A stretch of 42,603 bases of DNA from Thermoleophilia bacterium (GTDB lineage: Bacteria > Actinomycetota > Thermoleophilia > Gaiellales > Gaiellaceae), in assembly GCA_025929425.1 (NCBI GenBank), contig JAICME010000007.1:1-42603 (forward strand). The letters are read 5' to 3'. Below are positions 25,240 to 33,117 of this stretch, piece after piece (the first letter of the stretch is position 1; every line of letters starts with the position of its first letter). The notes below the pieces were generated by a model. The model saw only the letters and a list, made by a program, of their open reading frames with translations, did not search any database and was not told the DNA's origin. Made by a program: the position numbers and the translations under genes.

Positions 25240-25265
25240 GGACTCGCGACCGCTGCTGTGCCGTA
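25240..25265 (+). promoter_or_regulatory. Island promoter GGAC-N18-CGTA before propeller gene 25274
   Basis: GGAC (25240-25243), 18 bp, CGTA (25262-25265), and GTG 25274 12 nt after the first base of CGTA. With the copy at 23990 it shares GCGYGGGACT at the -35. A 5-bp hairpin (GCCCG/CGGGC, 25211-25228) lies just upstream and may end the previous transcript. Confidence 0.65.
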
Positions 25266-25273
25266 TCTCAGTT

Positions 25274-26647
25274 GTGCTTGTGCGAGGCGCATTGGTCTTC
25301 TTGGGCGCTGCCGGCCTGCTGGCGCTGCTGGGCGCCGCGCCGGGGACGCACTCGAGCGGACACCTCGGCGTGCTGCCGTTGCGGCAGGCAGCACCGACCT
25401 TCGGAGGACGGTTGTTCGGCTTCGCGTACGGGTCGTCGACGACGCGGCTGGCGCGGATCGATCCGGCGACGCTGCGAGCGTTGCCTGGCCGGTCGCCGCC
25501 TCTTCCTGGTGTTCTGGCTTGGGCGGCCTCGCCGGATCGCTCGCGGCTCGCGGTCGCCGAGTGTGGTCGAGGGAGCAGCTGTCGTGGGCTGGTGCAGCTG
25601 TTCGCGATGCCGTCGATGCGGCCGCTGGGGCGGAGGATTGCGATCGGTCCGCCGGCGGTCGCTTTGTCCTGGGCTGGAAACGATCGCCTGCTTGTGCTGG
25701 CCGGCCACTGTTGTGCCGGCAGCGCGGAGGTCGTCAGCCTCTCCGCGCACTCGGGCACGGTGAGTGAGCGGCGGCGGGTGCCAGGCACGGTCGTCCGCTA
25801 TGCGCGCAGCAAGACCGGGTTCGTCCTGCTGGCCGCTCCGCGCAACAGGATCGGTGTTGCCGAACTCGTGGTTGCCGACGGACTTCGACTGCGGACGGTG
25901 AAGCTCGCCCGAGTCGAGGCGGGCTTCGTACCGGGAGGCATTCGCAACGCGGCGATCAGCACCGACCGCTTCCCAGGCCTCGCACTCGATTGCAGCAGCC
26001 GTCGTGCCTACGTCGCAGACCCCGACGGAACCATTGCCACCGTCTCGCTCCGTTCGCTCAAGGTCTTCTACCACCGGCCAAGCACGAGCCGGACCCTGTT
26101 CGAGCGTCTCGGCAGCTGGCTGGAGCCGACCGCCCAGGCCAAAGGCGATCGAGGACCGTGGCGGCAGGCGCAGTGGCTCGGCGACGGGCTGCTCGCCGTG
26201 ACCGGCATCGATTGGCACGCCACTGGAAGCGTGAGCGGCAATGTGATCTCGGAGACGCTGCACGAGCGGCCGGCCGGCCTCGAGATCGTCAACACGCGAA
26301 CCTGGCAGCAACAGACACTCGACCCCAACGCCGACACGATCAGGGTCACAGACGGCCTGCTGCTCGCGACCGGAACCCGCTGGGACGTCACGCCAGGCAG
26401 GAACCGAACCAGCGGCGAAGGGCTCATCGCCTACGACGCGCAGGGCGGTGTTCGCTTCCGCCTGTTCGCCGGCCGCTCGGTCTACGTCAACGTGGTGATC
26501 GAGCGACACGCGTACGTCACCGTCACCGCACCCTCCGGCCACCATCACGAGTACAGCGTTGACCTACGTACGAGGAGCGTGACCGCGAGACCGGACTCCG
26601 AGTGGCCGTGGCTCCTCCTCGGCGCCGCCCAACCTGACAGCGGCTGA
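25274..26647 (+). CDS. Secreted beta-propeller-like protein, paralogue of the broken gene at 29604
   Basis: This 457-residue protein has a signal peptide (ALVFLGAAGLLALLGAAPG), then propeller strands: TTRLARIDPATLRALPG, LAWAASPDRSRLAVAECG, ALSWAGNDRLLVLAG, LALDCSSRRAYVADPDGTIATVSLRS, AQWLGDGLLAVTG and GLEIVNTRTWQQQTLDP. It aligns along its length with the frameshifted gene at 29604-30963 (for example SWLEPTAQAKG against NWLTPAALAKG, and QWLGDGLLAVTG against QWLGDGLIALTG). It is driven by its own GGAC-N18-CGTA promoter. Its role is unknown; an exposed binding or sensing protein is inferred. Confidence 0.78.
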   Translation: MLVRGALVFLGAAGLLALLGAAPGTHSSGHLGVLPLRQAAPTFGGRLFGFAYGSSTTRLARIDPATLRALPGRSPPLPGVLAWAASPDRSRLAVAECGRGSSCRGLVQLFAMPSMRPLGRRIAIGPPAVALSWAGNDRLLVLAGHCCAGSAEVVSLSAHSGTVSERRRVPGTVVRYARSKTGFVLLAAPRNRIGVAELVVADGLRLRTVKLARVEAGFVPGGIRNAAISTDRFPGLALDCSSRRAYVADPDGTIATVSLRSLKVFYHRPSTSRTLFERLGSWLEPTAQAKGDRGPWRQAQWLGDGLLAVTGIDWHATGSVSGNVISETLHERPAGLEIVNTRTWQQQTLDPNADTIRVTDGLLLATGTRWDVTPGRNRTSGEGLIAYDAQGGVRFRLFAGRSVYVNVVIERHAYVTVTAPSGHHHEYSVDLRTRSVTARPDSEWPWLLLGAAQPDSG

Positions 26648-26812
26648 CCGTCGCGGGCGCAGGCCTTCGGCGACCCGCGGCCCACGGCCGGAAGACAGAG
26701 CCTGGCTGGGGTACGCGCCTGCCGTATACGTGAGTGGTTCTCGGCGGCGGCTGTAATGAATCGGGCTTCGTGAGCGATGTAGGGGTGAAACTCGCGTCTC
26801 AGGAGGCCCGCG

Positions 26813-27685
26813 ATGACGACCCACTCTGAACCTGTCGATCCTCCGCTCGAGCTGCTGCGCCGGCTCAACCCGGTTCCGGAGGCTCCCGTCACACCGGGAG
26901 TCGACGAAGCGCTCGGCGAGGTCGTGCGCGCGATCATGCGCCAGCCTCATACGACGTGTCGGAGCGCCCTCAGTTCTCGTCTCAAGATTGCGGTCGCCGC
27001 GGGGGTTGTGGTTCTGATCGTCGTGGGTGTTGCCACTGCGGCCGTGGTCCTCCACGCCCACACCGGCTTGTTCCCCAGCGGTCCGAACGCGTCGGTCGGT
27101 GGTCCCGGCGAGGAGCTGAACCTAGCGGCGCCGGACTTCGGGAGCGTGGCGCTGAAGCTGTCGGCGGGCATTCCCTATCCGGCCGGCTATGCCTCCTGGC
27201 GCCAATCCGTCGTGACTGAGCAGCTGCCGGGCCCAGGCGGCGCGGCCGCAGGTGATCAGGTGACGACGGGCGCGGTGCGCGGCTCGTTCGCGGCCAGCGC
27301 CTTCTGCGCCTGGGTGCAGGACTGGCGCCAAGCTGTACAAGGCGGCAACTCCGCCGAGGTCAACCGGGCCGCCACGACAATCGCAGCGGCGCCGGGCTGG
27401 AGCGCGGTAACCGCTGAGGACCCGCATCCCAGCGCGACGGGTCCGAACGATCCCGGCGCGGAACCAGGGACACTGTTCGGCTGGATGCTCCCGTATCGCA
27501 GCGCCGTCCTCGCCGGAAATACGGCCGGGGTGGATCAGCTGCTCGCGAGCGGCTACGGGGACGGCAAGTGCTGGTTGAGCGATCCAGCCTGGATGACGCT
27601 GTGGCGCGTGCACGGGCAGGAGTGGCGCACACAGAGCCAGCTGGCGGAGCACTACCGACAGTTCCTCGCCCAGGAGCGCCCATGA
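26813..27685 (+). CDS. Single-pass membrane protein preceding sigma factor 5
   Basis: This 290-residue protein has a cytoplasmic N-terminus (PLELLRRLNPVPEAPVTPGVDEALGEVVRAIM), a transmembrane helix (57-80) and an exported domain with AFCAWVQDWRQAVQGGN, GTLFGWMLPYRSAVLAGNTAGVDQLLASGYGDGKCWL and a C-terminal LAEHYRQFLAQE. The start has a strong AGGAGG at 26801-26806, unlike the leaderless propeller genes. It overlaps the sigma gene by 4 bp (ATGA), but here the membrane gene comes first. No domain could be named. The 165 bp upstream show no GGAC-N18-CGTA element; CGTATACG at 26723-26730 is a small palindrome. Confidence 0.75.
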   Translation: MTTHSEPVDPPLELLRRLNPVPEAPVTPGVDEALGEVVRAIMRQPHTTCRSALSSRLKIAVAAGVVVLIVVGVATAAVVLHAHTGLFPSGPNASVGGPGEELNLAAPDFGSVALKLSAGIPYPAGYASWRQSVVTEQLPGPGGAAAGDQVTTGAVRGSFAASAFCAWVQDWRQAVQGGNSAEVNRAATTIAAAPGWSAVTAEDPHPSATGPNDPGAEPGTLFGWMLPYRSAVLAGNTAGVDQLLASGYGDGKCWLSDPAWMTLWRVHGQEWRTQSQLAEHYRQFLAQERP

Positions 27686-28290
27686 CACGGGCTAAGGAGG
27701 AGCGCGAAGCGAGCTTCGAGCGGCTCTTCGAGGCGACGCGCGCGGACATCCTCGCGTACAGCCTGCGGAGGGTGAGCCGTCCAGACGAGGCGGCGGATGT
27801 GCTGAGCGAGACGTTCCTGGTCGCCTGGCGGAAACGCGACGCGCTCCCGCCGGGCGACGAAGCTCGCCTCTGGCTCTTCGGGGTCGCGCGCAACGTTCTC
27901 CGACGAGGAGTAAGCCGAGAACGGGCGCTCCAGGTCGGGGTCGAGCGGCTGGCCGCCGAGCTCTCTGAGGCAGTATCGACCGGTGTGCCGGGGGAGGAAG
28001 AAGGATCGCCAAGGCTACGGGCCGCTCTGGAAGCTCTCCCCGAACGGCAGCGCGAGGCCATCCTCCTCACAGCCTGGGAGGGACTGAGCCCGCGGGAGAT
28101 TGCGGCCGTCACCAGAACCCCTGTGAATCTCGTCCGCGTCCGCCTCCACCGGGCCCGAACCCGGCTCAGACGGGAACTCGCCACCGAGGATCTGGAAGCG
28201 CCGACGAGAGAATCACCCGCCTCGCCCGGCGACTGCCCCCACCACAAGCTGCGTGTCCGAGCCGCTCTCGACTCGACTACGCAGCGGTAG
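27682..28290 (+). CDS. ECF RNA polymerase sigma factor (5 of 6)
   Basis: This 202-residue protein has region 2 (FERLFEATRADILAYSLRRV, AADVLSETFLVAWRKRD, ARLWLFGVARNVLRRG) and region 4 (ALEALPERQREAILLTAWEGLSPREIAAVTRTPVNLVRVRL over its helix-turn-helix). A tail of about 35 residues follows (APTRESPASPGDCPHHKL). AGGAG at 27672-27676 precedes the ATG, which overlaps the upstream stop. The family is close to sigma 4. It converges with 28297-28965, with 6 bp between the two stops. Confidence 0.92.
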   Translation: MTRAKEEREASFERLFEATRADILAYSLRRVSRPDEAADVLSETFLVAWRKRDALPPGDEARLWLFGVARNVLRRGVSRERALQVGVERLAAELSEAVSTGVPGEEEGSPRLRAALEALPERQREAILLTAWEGLSPREIAAVTRTPVNLVRVRLHRARTRLRRELATEDLEAPTRESPASPGDCPHHKLRVRAALDSTTQR

Positions 28291-28296
28291 CCGGGG

Positions 28297-28965
28297 TCAG
28301 CCGAGAGTCTGGGCGAGCGTATTGGCGGCCGTCTCCGTGAGGTGTTTGCCTTCGAGGCGGAGGGTGAGGTGGCCGTCGTGCCAGAGCAGGACCGCGTGGG
28401 CGAGCCGCGGTGGACCGCTGGGAAGGATGAAGAGGTGCGGTGCGCCGGAAAGCCAGAGGCCCGCGTTGTGGCCGACCTGTACGGGCACGATGTGAGTGGC
28501 CGAGCCGGCGAGCTTCTTGACCAAGACGCCGTTGCGGTCGGAGATCTCGGAGAGCAGCACGACCGCGCCGTGGTAGCGGAAGAGCAGAGAGACGATCCCG
28601 TCCCTCAGGTGCAGCGGTGGCGGCGGCGCGAGCGGGGGGAGAAGGAGCATGCCCTGCAGGGTCGCTTGGGCGGCGGCGGTGGGGACGGTCGGGCCGAGTC
28701 CGGCTGCGAGGGGCCGCTCCTGCGCTGGGGGTAGCTGTTCGACGATCTGGACGGTCGCGGCTCCGAGGTGGAAGAAGCGGAGGATGGCCGCCCGCGACGG
28801 CGGGACGGCGAGCGCAGCCGCGATCGCAGTCAGGCTGAGCGCGAGGGCTGCGAGGACTGGCCGTCGCAGCTCGCGCCGGCGAGGCTCGAGCCGTGGCCGC
28901 AGCGTCGGGGTGGGCGGCCAAGCGATCTCGCTTGCCAGCGCGTGCAGCTCAGACTCGAGTTGCAT
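28297..28965 (-). CDS. Single-pass membrane protein, sigma-factor partner
   Basis: This 222-residue protein begins ESELHALASEIAWPPTPTLRPRL, a cytoplasmic motif seen before the anchor in many sigma-linked proteins, then a transmembrane helix (35-54), then an exported domain rich in prolines around residues 110-120 and ending LFILPSGPPRLAHAVLLWHDGHLTLRLEG. The C-terminal part resembles DUF4367-type domains. No zinc motif is present. It overlaps the 3' end of the sigma gene 28949-29503 by 17 bp, so it is co-translated and probably modulates that sigma factor. Confidence 0.78.
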   Translation of the reverse strand: MQLESELHALASEIAWPPTPTLRPRLEPRRRELRRPVLAALALSLTAIAAALAVPPSRAAILRFFHLGAATVQIVEQLPPAQERPLAAGLGPTVPTAAAQATLQGMLLLPPLAPPPPLHLRDGIVSLLFRYHGAVVLLSEISDRNGVLVKKLAGSATHIVPVQVGHNAGLWLSGAPHLFILPSGPPRLAHAVLLWHDGHLTLRLEGKHLTETAANTLAQTLG

Positions 28966-29503
28966 AGGTCTCCCTCAGTCGGTCGAGCGCACGCGCGGTG
29001 CGCGACTTGACGGTGCCCCTGCGGAGGCCGAGCGCTGCCGCGGTCTCGCGCTCGGAGAGGTCGAGCAGGTAGCGACACTCGAGCACCAGACGGGCGTCGT
29101 CGGGCAGCTGCTCGAGCGCGGCGAGCAGCAGTTCTCGCTCCGAGCCGGCCAGGGTCGCCTCCTCGGGCGAGGGGGCCGCCTCGCCCGAGAAGTCTGCGGC
29201 CGCGCGGAGCGCGAGCTGCGCCCTGCGGCCACTCGCGCGGCTGCGGTTTCGCGCCTCGTTGGCGACGATCCGCAGGAGCCAGGGCCGCAAAGGTGCGCCA
29301 GCCCGGAAGCGGCCGAGTCCGCGCCAGGCCTTGACGAGCGCCTCTTGGGCGGTGTCTTCGGCATCGGCTGGGTTGCGGGTGATCAGGTAGGCCACTCTGA
29401 ACGCGAGCTCCTGGTGCGGCGAGACGAGGTCTTCGAACGCGCGCATGTCGCCGCGACGCGCGCGCAGCACGAGCTCCCGCTCGTCCGGTGGACGGCCCTC
29501 CAC
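28949..29503 (-). CDS. ECF RNA polymerase sigma factor (6 of 6)
   Basis: From GTG 29503 this is 184 residues: ERELVLRARRGDMRAFEDLV, LITRNPADAEDTAQEALVKAWRGL, LRPWLLRIVANEARNRSRA (region 2) and ALEQLPDDARLVLECRYLLDLSERETAAALGLRRGTVKSR (region 4, split by helices). The frame is open to 29821, overlapping the divergent gene, so the longer form is unlikely. GTG 29503 lies 13 nt after the start of a YGTA box and fits the island promoter rule; GTG 29524 is the alternative. It is followed by 28297-28965. Confidence 0.9.
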   Translation of the reverse strand: MEGRPPDERELVLRARRGDMRAFEDLVSPHQELAFRVAYLITRNPADAEDTAQEALVKAWRGLGRFRAGAPLRPWLLRIVANEARNRSRASGRRAQLALRAAADFSGEAAPSPEEATLAGSERELLLAALEQLPDDARLVLECRYLLDLSERETAAALGLRRGTVKSRTARALDRLRETYATRV

Positions 29504-29512
29504 TCCCCCGAC

Positions 29513-29538
29513 TACACCGACCACCCCGAGAGGGTTCC
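29513..29538 (-). promoter_or_regulatory. Variant island promoter before sigma gene 29503
   Basis: On the minus strand GGAAC (29538-29534), 17 bp, TGTA (29516-29513), and GTG 29503 13 nt after the first base of TGTA. The distance between first bases is 22, as in the exact GGAC-N18-CGTA copies. GGAAC is a classical ECF -35. Confidence 0.45.
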
Positions 29539-29569
29539 ATGCGGGCCCGGCTTCTACTCGGAGCAGGAC

Positions 29570-29595
29570 GGAACCTGTGCGCCCGCGCCGGTGTA
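29570..29595 (+). promoter_or_regulatory. Variant island promoter before propeller gene 29604
   Basis: GGAAC (29570-29574), 17 bp, TGTA (29592-29595), and ATG 29604 12 nt after the first base of TGTA. It is the same variant as the divergent copy at 29513-29538, with the same 22-nt offset as the exact copies. Confidence 0.45.
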
Positions 29596-29603
29596 TGAGG
29601 AGG

Positions 29604-30963
29604 ATGCGACGCCTCGTGCTCCTCCTCGGTTGTTCCATCGCGGTCGCAGCCGTGGCGGTGACCCTGGCAGCGGGCTGGAACCAGTGGCGTTCGCTGCTGC
29701 CACTGCACGCGCCGACCAGGGCGACACCGAGCCTGACCGCAGTCCTGTCGGACGACAGTGGTTCGCGGCTCGCGCAGATCGAGCCGGCGACCTTCGCGCG
29801 GCTCCGCGCCTCTGCGCGCATGACCTACTACGAGGGCTGGGTGCGCTCCCCCGACGGGAGGCTGCTCGCCGTCTCCACCAACCCCGACTCGAACGACGTC
29901 AGCTACTCGACGCTCCACTTCGCGACCGTCTCGAGCCTTCGCTGGCAGCCTCCTGGCGTCAGGCTGAACGGCTACTTCGACGCCGCGATCTGGCCCCGTC
30001 CCATAGCGCTGTACGCGCTCGTCGGCGACTACAGCGGACCCGGCCTGACACTCGACAAGATCGACGTAGCGGCGAGGAAGATCGTCGCGCAGACCAGGCT
30101 CCCCGGACCGGTACTCGACATCCAGCGCTCGGCGAAAGGCCTCGTCGTGCTCGAGGGCGGAAAGAACAACGCAATCAGCCCTGCCCGGCTGCTCATCCTC
30201 GACGCGGATGGCGCCGTCCGCTCCCTGCGTCTCGCACGGATCCTCGCCGGCACCCACTTCGACCAGTCGGCCCAGGACCCGATCGGCACCATCCGCGAGC
30301 CGGGCCTCGCGGTCGACCCGTCCCACGCCGTGGCCTACGTCCTCGACCCGGACGGACTCGTCGCCGCCATAGGCTTACGCGACCTCGCCGTCACCTACCA
30401 CCGGCTCGGACACAAGTCGCTAGTGGCGCGTCTGTCCAACTGGCTGACGCCTGCAGCCCTGGCCAAAGGCGCGAACGGACCGATGCTGACCGCGCAGTGG
30501 CTCGGCGACGGGCTGATCGCACTGACCGGCAACAACGAGTCCACATCAAGGCACAAGGACGGCAGCCTCGACTTCTCGATCCAGCCAGCAGGGCTGGCGC
30601 CTCGTCGACACCCGACACTGGCGCGTCCGCACACTCGACCCGCAAGCCGACAGCCTGCTCGTCGCCAACGGAGTGATGCTCGCCAGCGGCGGCAGCTCGC
30701 ACTCCAACAGCAACGGCTCGACCAACTCGGGCGAGGGCATCGCCGCGTACAACCCGAACGGATCGCTCCGCTGGCGGCTCGATCCAGGAAAGAGCGCCCA
30801 GCTGGTCGCCGCGTACGGGAACCGAGCGCTCGTCCAGTTCGACACCACATCCGGCCTGGGACCGCTCCAGCTCGTCAACCTCGCAACCGGACAGGTCGTC
30901 CGCCAGCTCCCCAGCAACAGCTACGCCACGCTCCTCCTCGGCAGCGGCTCCCACCAACCGTAA
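29604..30963 (+). pseudogene. Secreted beta-propeller-like protein broken by one frameshift
   Basis: A signal/anchor sequence (RRLVLLLGCSIAVAAVAVTLAAG) and propeller strands run from ATG 29604 in one frame through SLDFSIQPAGL at 30596. The continuation, LVDTRHWRVRTLDPQADSLLVANGVML to the stop at 30963, is in the next frame. Against the intact paralogue (GLEIVNTRTWQQQTLDP) there is one base too many in 30597-30603, GCGCCTC. The first frame continues as arginine/proline-rich nonsense to 31088. Either the gene is inactivated, or the base is a sequencing error, or the shift is programmed; no slippery heptamer is evident. With the shift corrected it would be about 452 residues. Confidence 0.78.
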
Positions 30964-30999
30964 GCCAGTCCAGCCAAGCCGCGCGGGTCAATCCTGTCC

Positions 31000-31025
31000 G
31001 GACCTGGTTGTCGCCCGCAACCGTA
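31000..31025 (+). promoter_or_regulatory. Island promoter GGAC-N18-CGTA before propeller gene 31034
   Basis: GGAC (31000-31003), 18 bp, CGTA (31022-31025), and GTG 31034 12 nt after the first base of CGTA. It is the fourth exact copy. It lies 37 bp after the stop of the frameshifted propeller gene. Confidence 0.65.
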
Positions 31026-31033
31026 AGAGGGGT

Positions 31034-32206
31034 GTGCGTGGCCGTCCCCCGCTTGTTCTCGTCGCCCTGGCGTCATTGCTGGCAGTAGGCGGCGGGGGCG
31101 CGAGCAGTTCGCTTGCCGCTGCTCGTGCCGCGTGCCGCTGGCAGCCCGCTTTGGTGCAAGACCCGCATCCGCACCTGTACGACCGATTCAACTCGGTGAC
31201 GGCCACGGCATCCGGGAAGGCTTGGGCGGTGGGCGAGTACTACACAGGCCACGAAGGAGGCCCTAACGGTGCGTTCATCGAGCAGTGGACGGGACGACGC
31301 TGGCATCTGGTGGGAAGACCGCTGCCCAACGCCTCGCTCTGGTCGGTATCGGCGTCCGGCCCGGACGATGCTTGGGCCGTGGGCGATCACCTACTCGAAC
31401 ACTGGAACGGCCATGCCTGGCGCAGAGTCGCTACGGCACCGGTTGGGGGCAACATCCTATGGGGCACCGCGACCCTCCGACCCGGGCAAACGTGGCTCGT
31501 CGGCGAGCGGTGGCGCGGTAAACGCAAGAACGGCAAGACGCTCGCCGAACGGTGGACCGGCACGCGTTGGGCCGTGGTCCCGACGCCGAACCCGCCTGCC
31601 GCAGGCCACCGCTACGACGCGATCCTGCAAGCCATCAGCATCCGTTCTGCCTCCGACGCGTGGGCCGTCGGCTACTGGCTCAGCGGGCCGCACATGCTGG
31701 TCTCGCGCACACTGATCGAGCACTGGGACGGGCGACGCTGGCGGCTTGTCCCCAGTCCGAGCGTCCGGGCCTCAAACGGCGTCCTCTACGACATTCTCTT
31801 CGCAGTCACTGCCGACCGCTCAGACGACGCCTGGGCGGTTGGCGCTTTCGAGCGTCACGCCGGAGGCTATGGCGGCGGAGGCGAACACGCACTCGTCCTG
31901 CACTGGAACGGACGGCACTGGTCGCGTGCCAGCGTGTTACCGAGCCGCGAGCGGACCTTCCTACATGGCGTCGTCGCCAGGCCGGGAAGTGCATGGGCCG
32001 TCGGTGATCGCGGCCTTCCGCCTCACCACCACCGCACCCTGATCGAACGGTGGGACGGAAAACACTGGAAAGTCGCTCAGGCGCCGGGCGGGTTCGATCT
32101 CGCCGGAGTCTCACAACCGGCCCGCAACAGGACGTGGGCGGTCGGCGCCGTCGGCCGCCGACCGCTCGCAGCACAACTCGTCTGCGCTTCACACAAGACG
32201 CAATAG
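31034..32206 (+). CDS. Secreted seven-repeat DAWAVG-type beta-propeller protein
   Basis: This 390-residue protein has a signal peptide (LVLVALASLLAVGGGGASSS) and then seven repeats built on AWAVG: GKAWAVGEY, DDAWAVGDH, GQTWLVGER, SDAWAVGYW, DDAWAVGAF, GSAWAVGDR and NRTWAVGAV. The first six are followed after about 15-40 residues by (I/L)E(H/R)W-(D/N/T)G-xxW. Seven such units would make one closed seven-bladed propeller. It has CxW near the mature N-terminus and one C-terminal cysteine. Its blade sequence differs from the TolB-like and Vgb-like proteins of the island, so at least three propeller types are present. No catalytic motif is visible. It is driven by its own island promoter. Confidence 0.82.
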   Translation: MRGRPPLVLVALASLLAVGGGGASSSLAAARAACRWQPALVQDPHPHLYDRFNSVTATASGKAWAVGEYYTGHEGGPNGAFIEQWTGRRWHLVGRPLPNASLWSVSASGPDDAWAVGDHLLEHWNGHAWRRVATAPVGGNILWGTATLRPGQTWLVGERWRGKRKNGKTLAERWTGTRWAVVPTPNPPAAGHRYDAILQAISIRSASDAWAVGYWLSGPHMLVSRTLIEHWDGRRWRLVPSPSVRASNGVLYDILFAVTADRSDDAWAVGAFERHAGGYGGGGEHALVLHWNGRHWSRASVLPSRERTFLHGVVARPGSAWAVGDRGLPPHHHRTLIERWDGKHWKVAQAPGGFDLAGVSQPARNRTWAVGAVGRRPLAAQLVCASHKTQ

Positions 32207-32212
32207 AAGAGG

Positions 32213-32928
32213 TCAAGTCGGCGCGTCTGGGTTGGCCGACTCCGGCGGCTCACCTGGCGGCGGGGCCCGGAGCTCGCGCTGGGCCGCGTAGGTCGTCCAG
32301 CCGCCAGAGTCGCTTCGCGTCTCGATGTCGGACCAGAGGATTTCGGCCTCGGCCGCGGCGTCGCGTACGAGGGCCGAGTCGATCTCGTTTCTCGTCTCGG
32401 GGATCTCAGCGGCGGGCCACTGACACACGAACGCGAGCGGGCCCTCGGGCGGAAGCGGCCAAACCCAGAATCCCTGAGACCACCGCCCGTCACCACCACC
32501 CCCGCCACGCGGAAAGAGCACCGGCCCCTCAGGGGCTCGTCCGGTTCTCCGGGCATCGGGAACCGCATCCGGTTCTCGATGTTTGTCGCCTTGCGGCCAT
32601 CGGAGAACTGGATCCCAAGCCGTAGAAGCTCTGGGTCGAGTCCCTCCTCCGGCGTACGACGCCGCCGCCGCGGATGGTGGGCGAAAAAGAACGGATGCCC
32701 GAACTCCTCTTCGTCAATGCGGCCGCGCAACTCAACGTCAAACTCAAATCCATCCGGGAAGGCCGTCACGGCGGGAATCCAGAGCGCCGCCTTATCGGAT
32801 CGACCAATCACAAGATTGAGCGCAACCGTCCTGCCGATCACCGCGTCGCGCGCCCCAGCCCAAGGTCGCCGCGGCGGCTCAGGCGGCGGCTCAGGCGGCG
32901 GCGAAGGCGGCTCGAAGAAAGACGACAT
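32213..32928 (-). pseudogene. Conserved actinobacterial protein of unknown function, frameshifted
   Basis: The frame from ATG 32928 reads MSSFFEPPSPPPEPPPEPP, then AGARDAVIGRTVALNLVIGRSD, FPDGFEFDVELRGRID, LRLGIQFSDGRKATN and MPGEPDEP at 32533. The rest (EGPVLFPRGGGGGDGRW, FWVWPLPPEGPLAFVCQWPA, and EIPETRNEIDSALVRDAA to the stop at 32213) lies in another frame. Restoring one C in the run at 32532-32535 joins the two parts into a 238-residue protein that looks whole. I recognise the WVWPLPPxGPLxFVCxWPA element from other actinobacterial hypothetical proteins, but no function is known. The homopolymer position makes a sequencing error as likely as true loss. It converges with 31034-32206. Confidence 0.72.
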
Positions 32929-33117
32929 CGCCCTAGTCTTCCATCGCTGCGGATCCACGGCGAATAGCCTCGCCTACGCGCGCGTCCTCCACGTCGAGTC
33001 TCCTGACGCACCGCGCGGTGGGTACCTCGTCCTCGCACGAGGTTCAAATACGTCACCAGAAAGTGTCCCAGCTTTTCCCGATGCGGGCCGTCGCTTCGTG
33101 CGTCGTAGACTCGGTGC

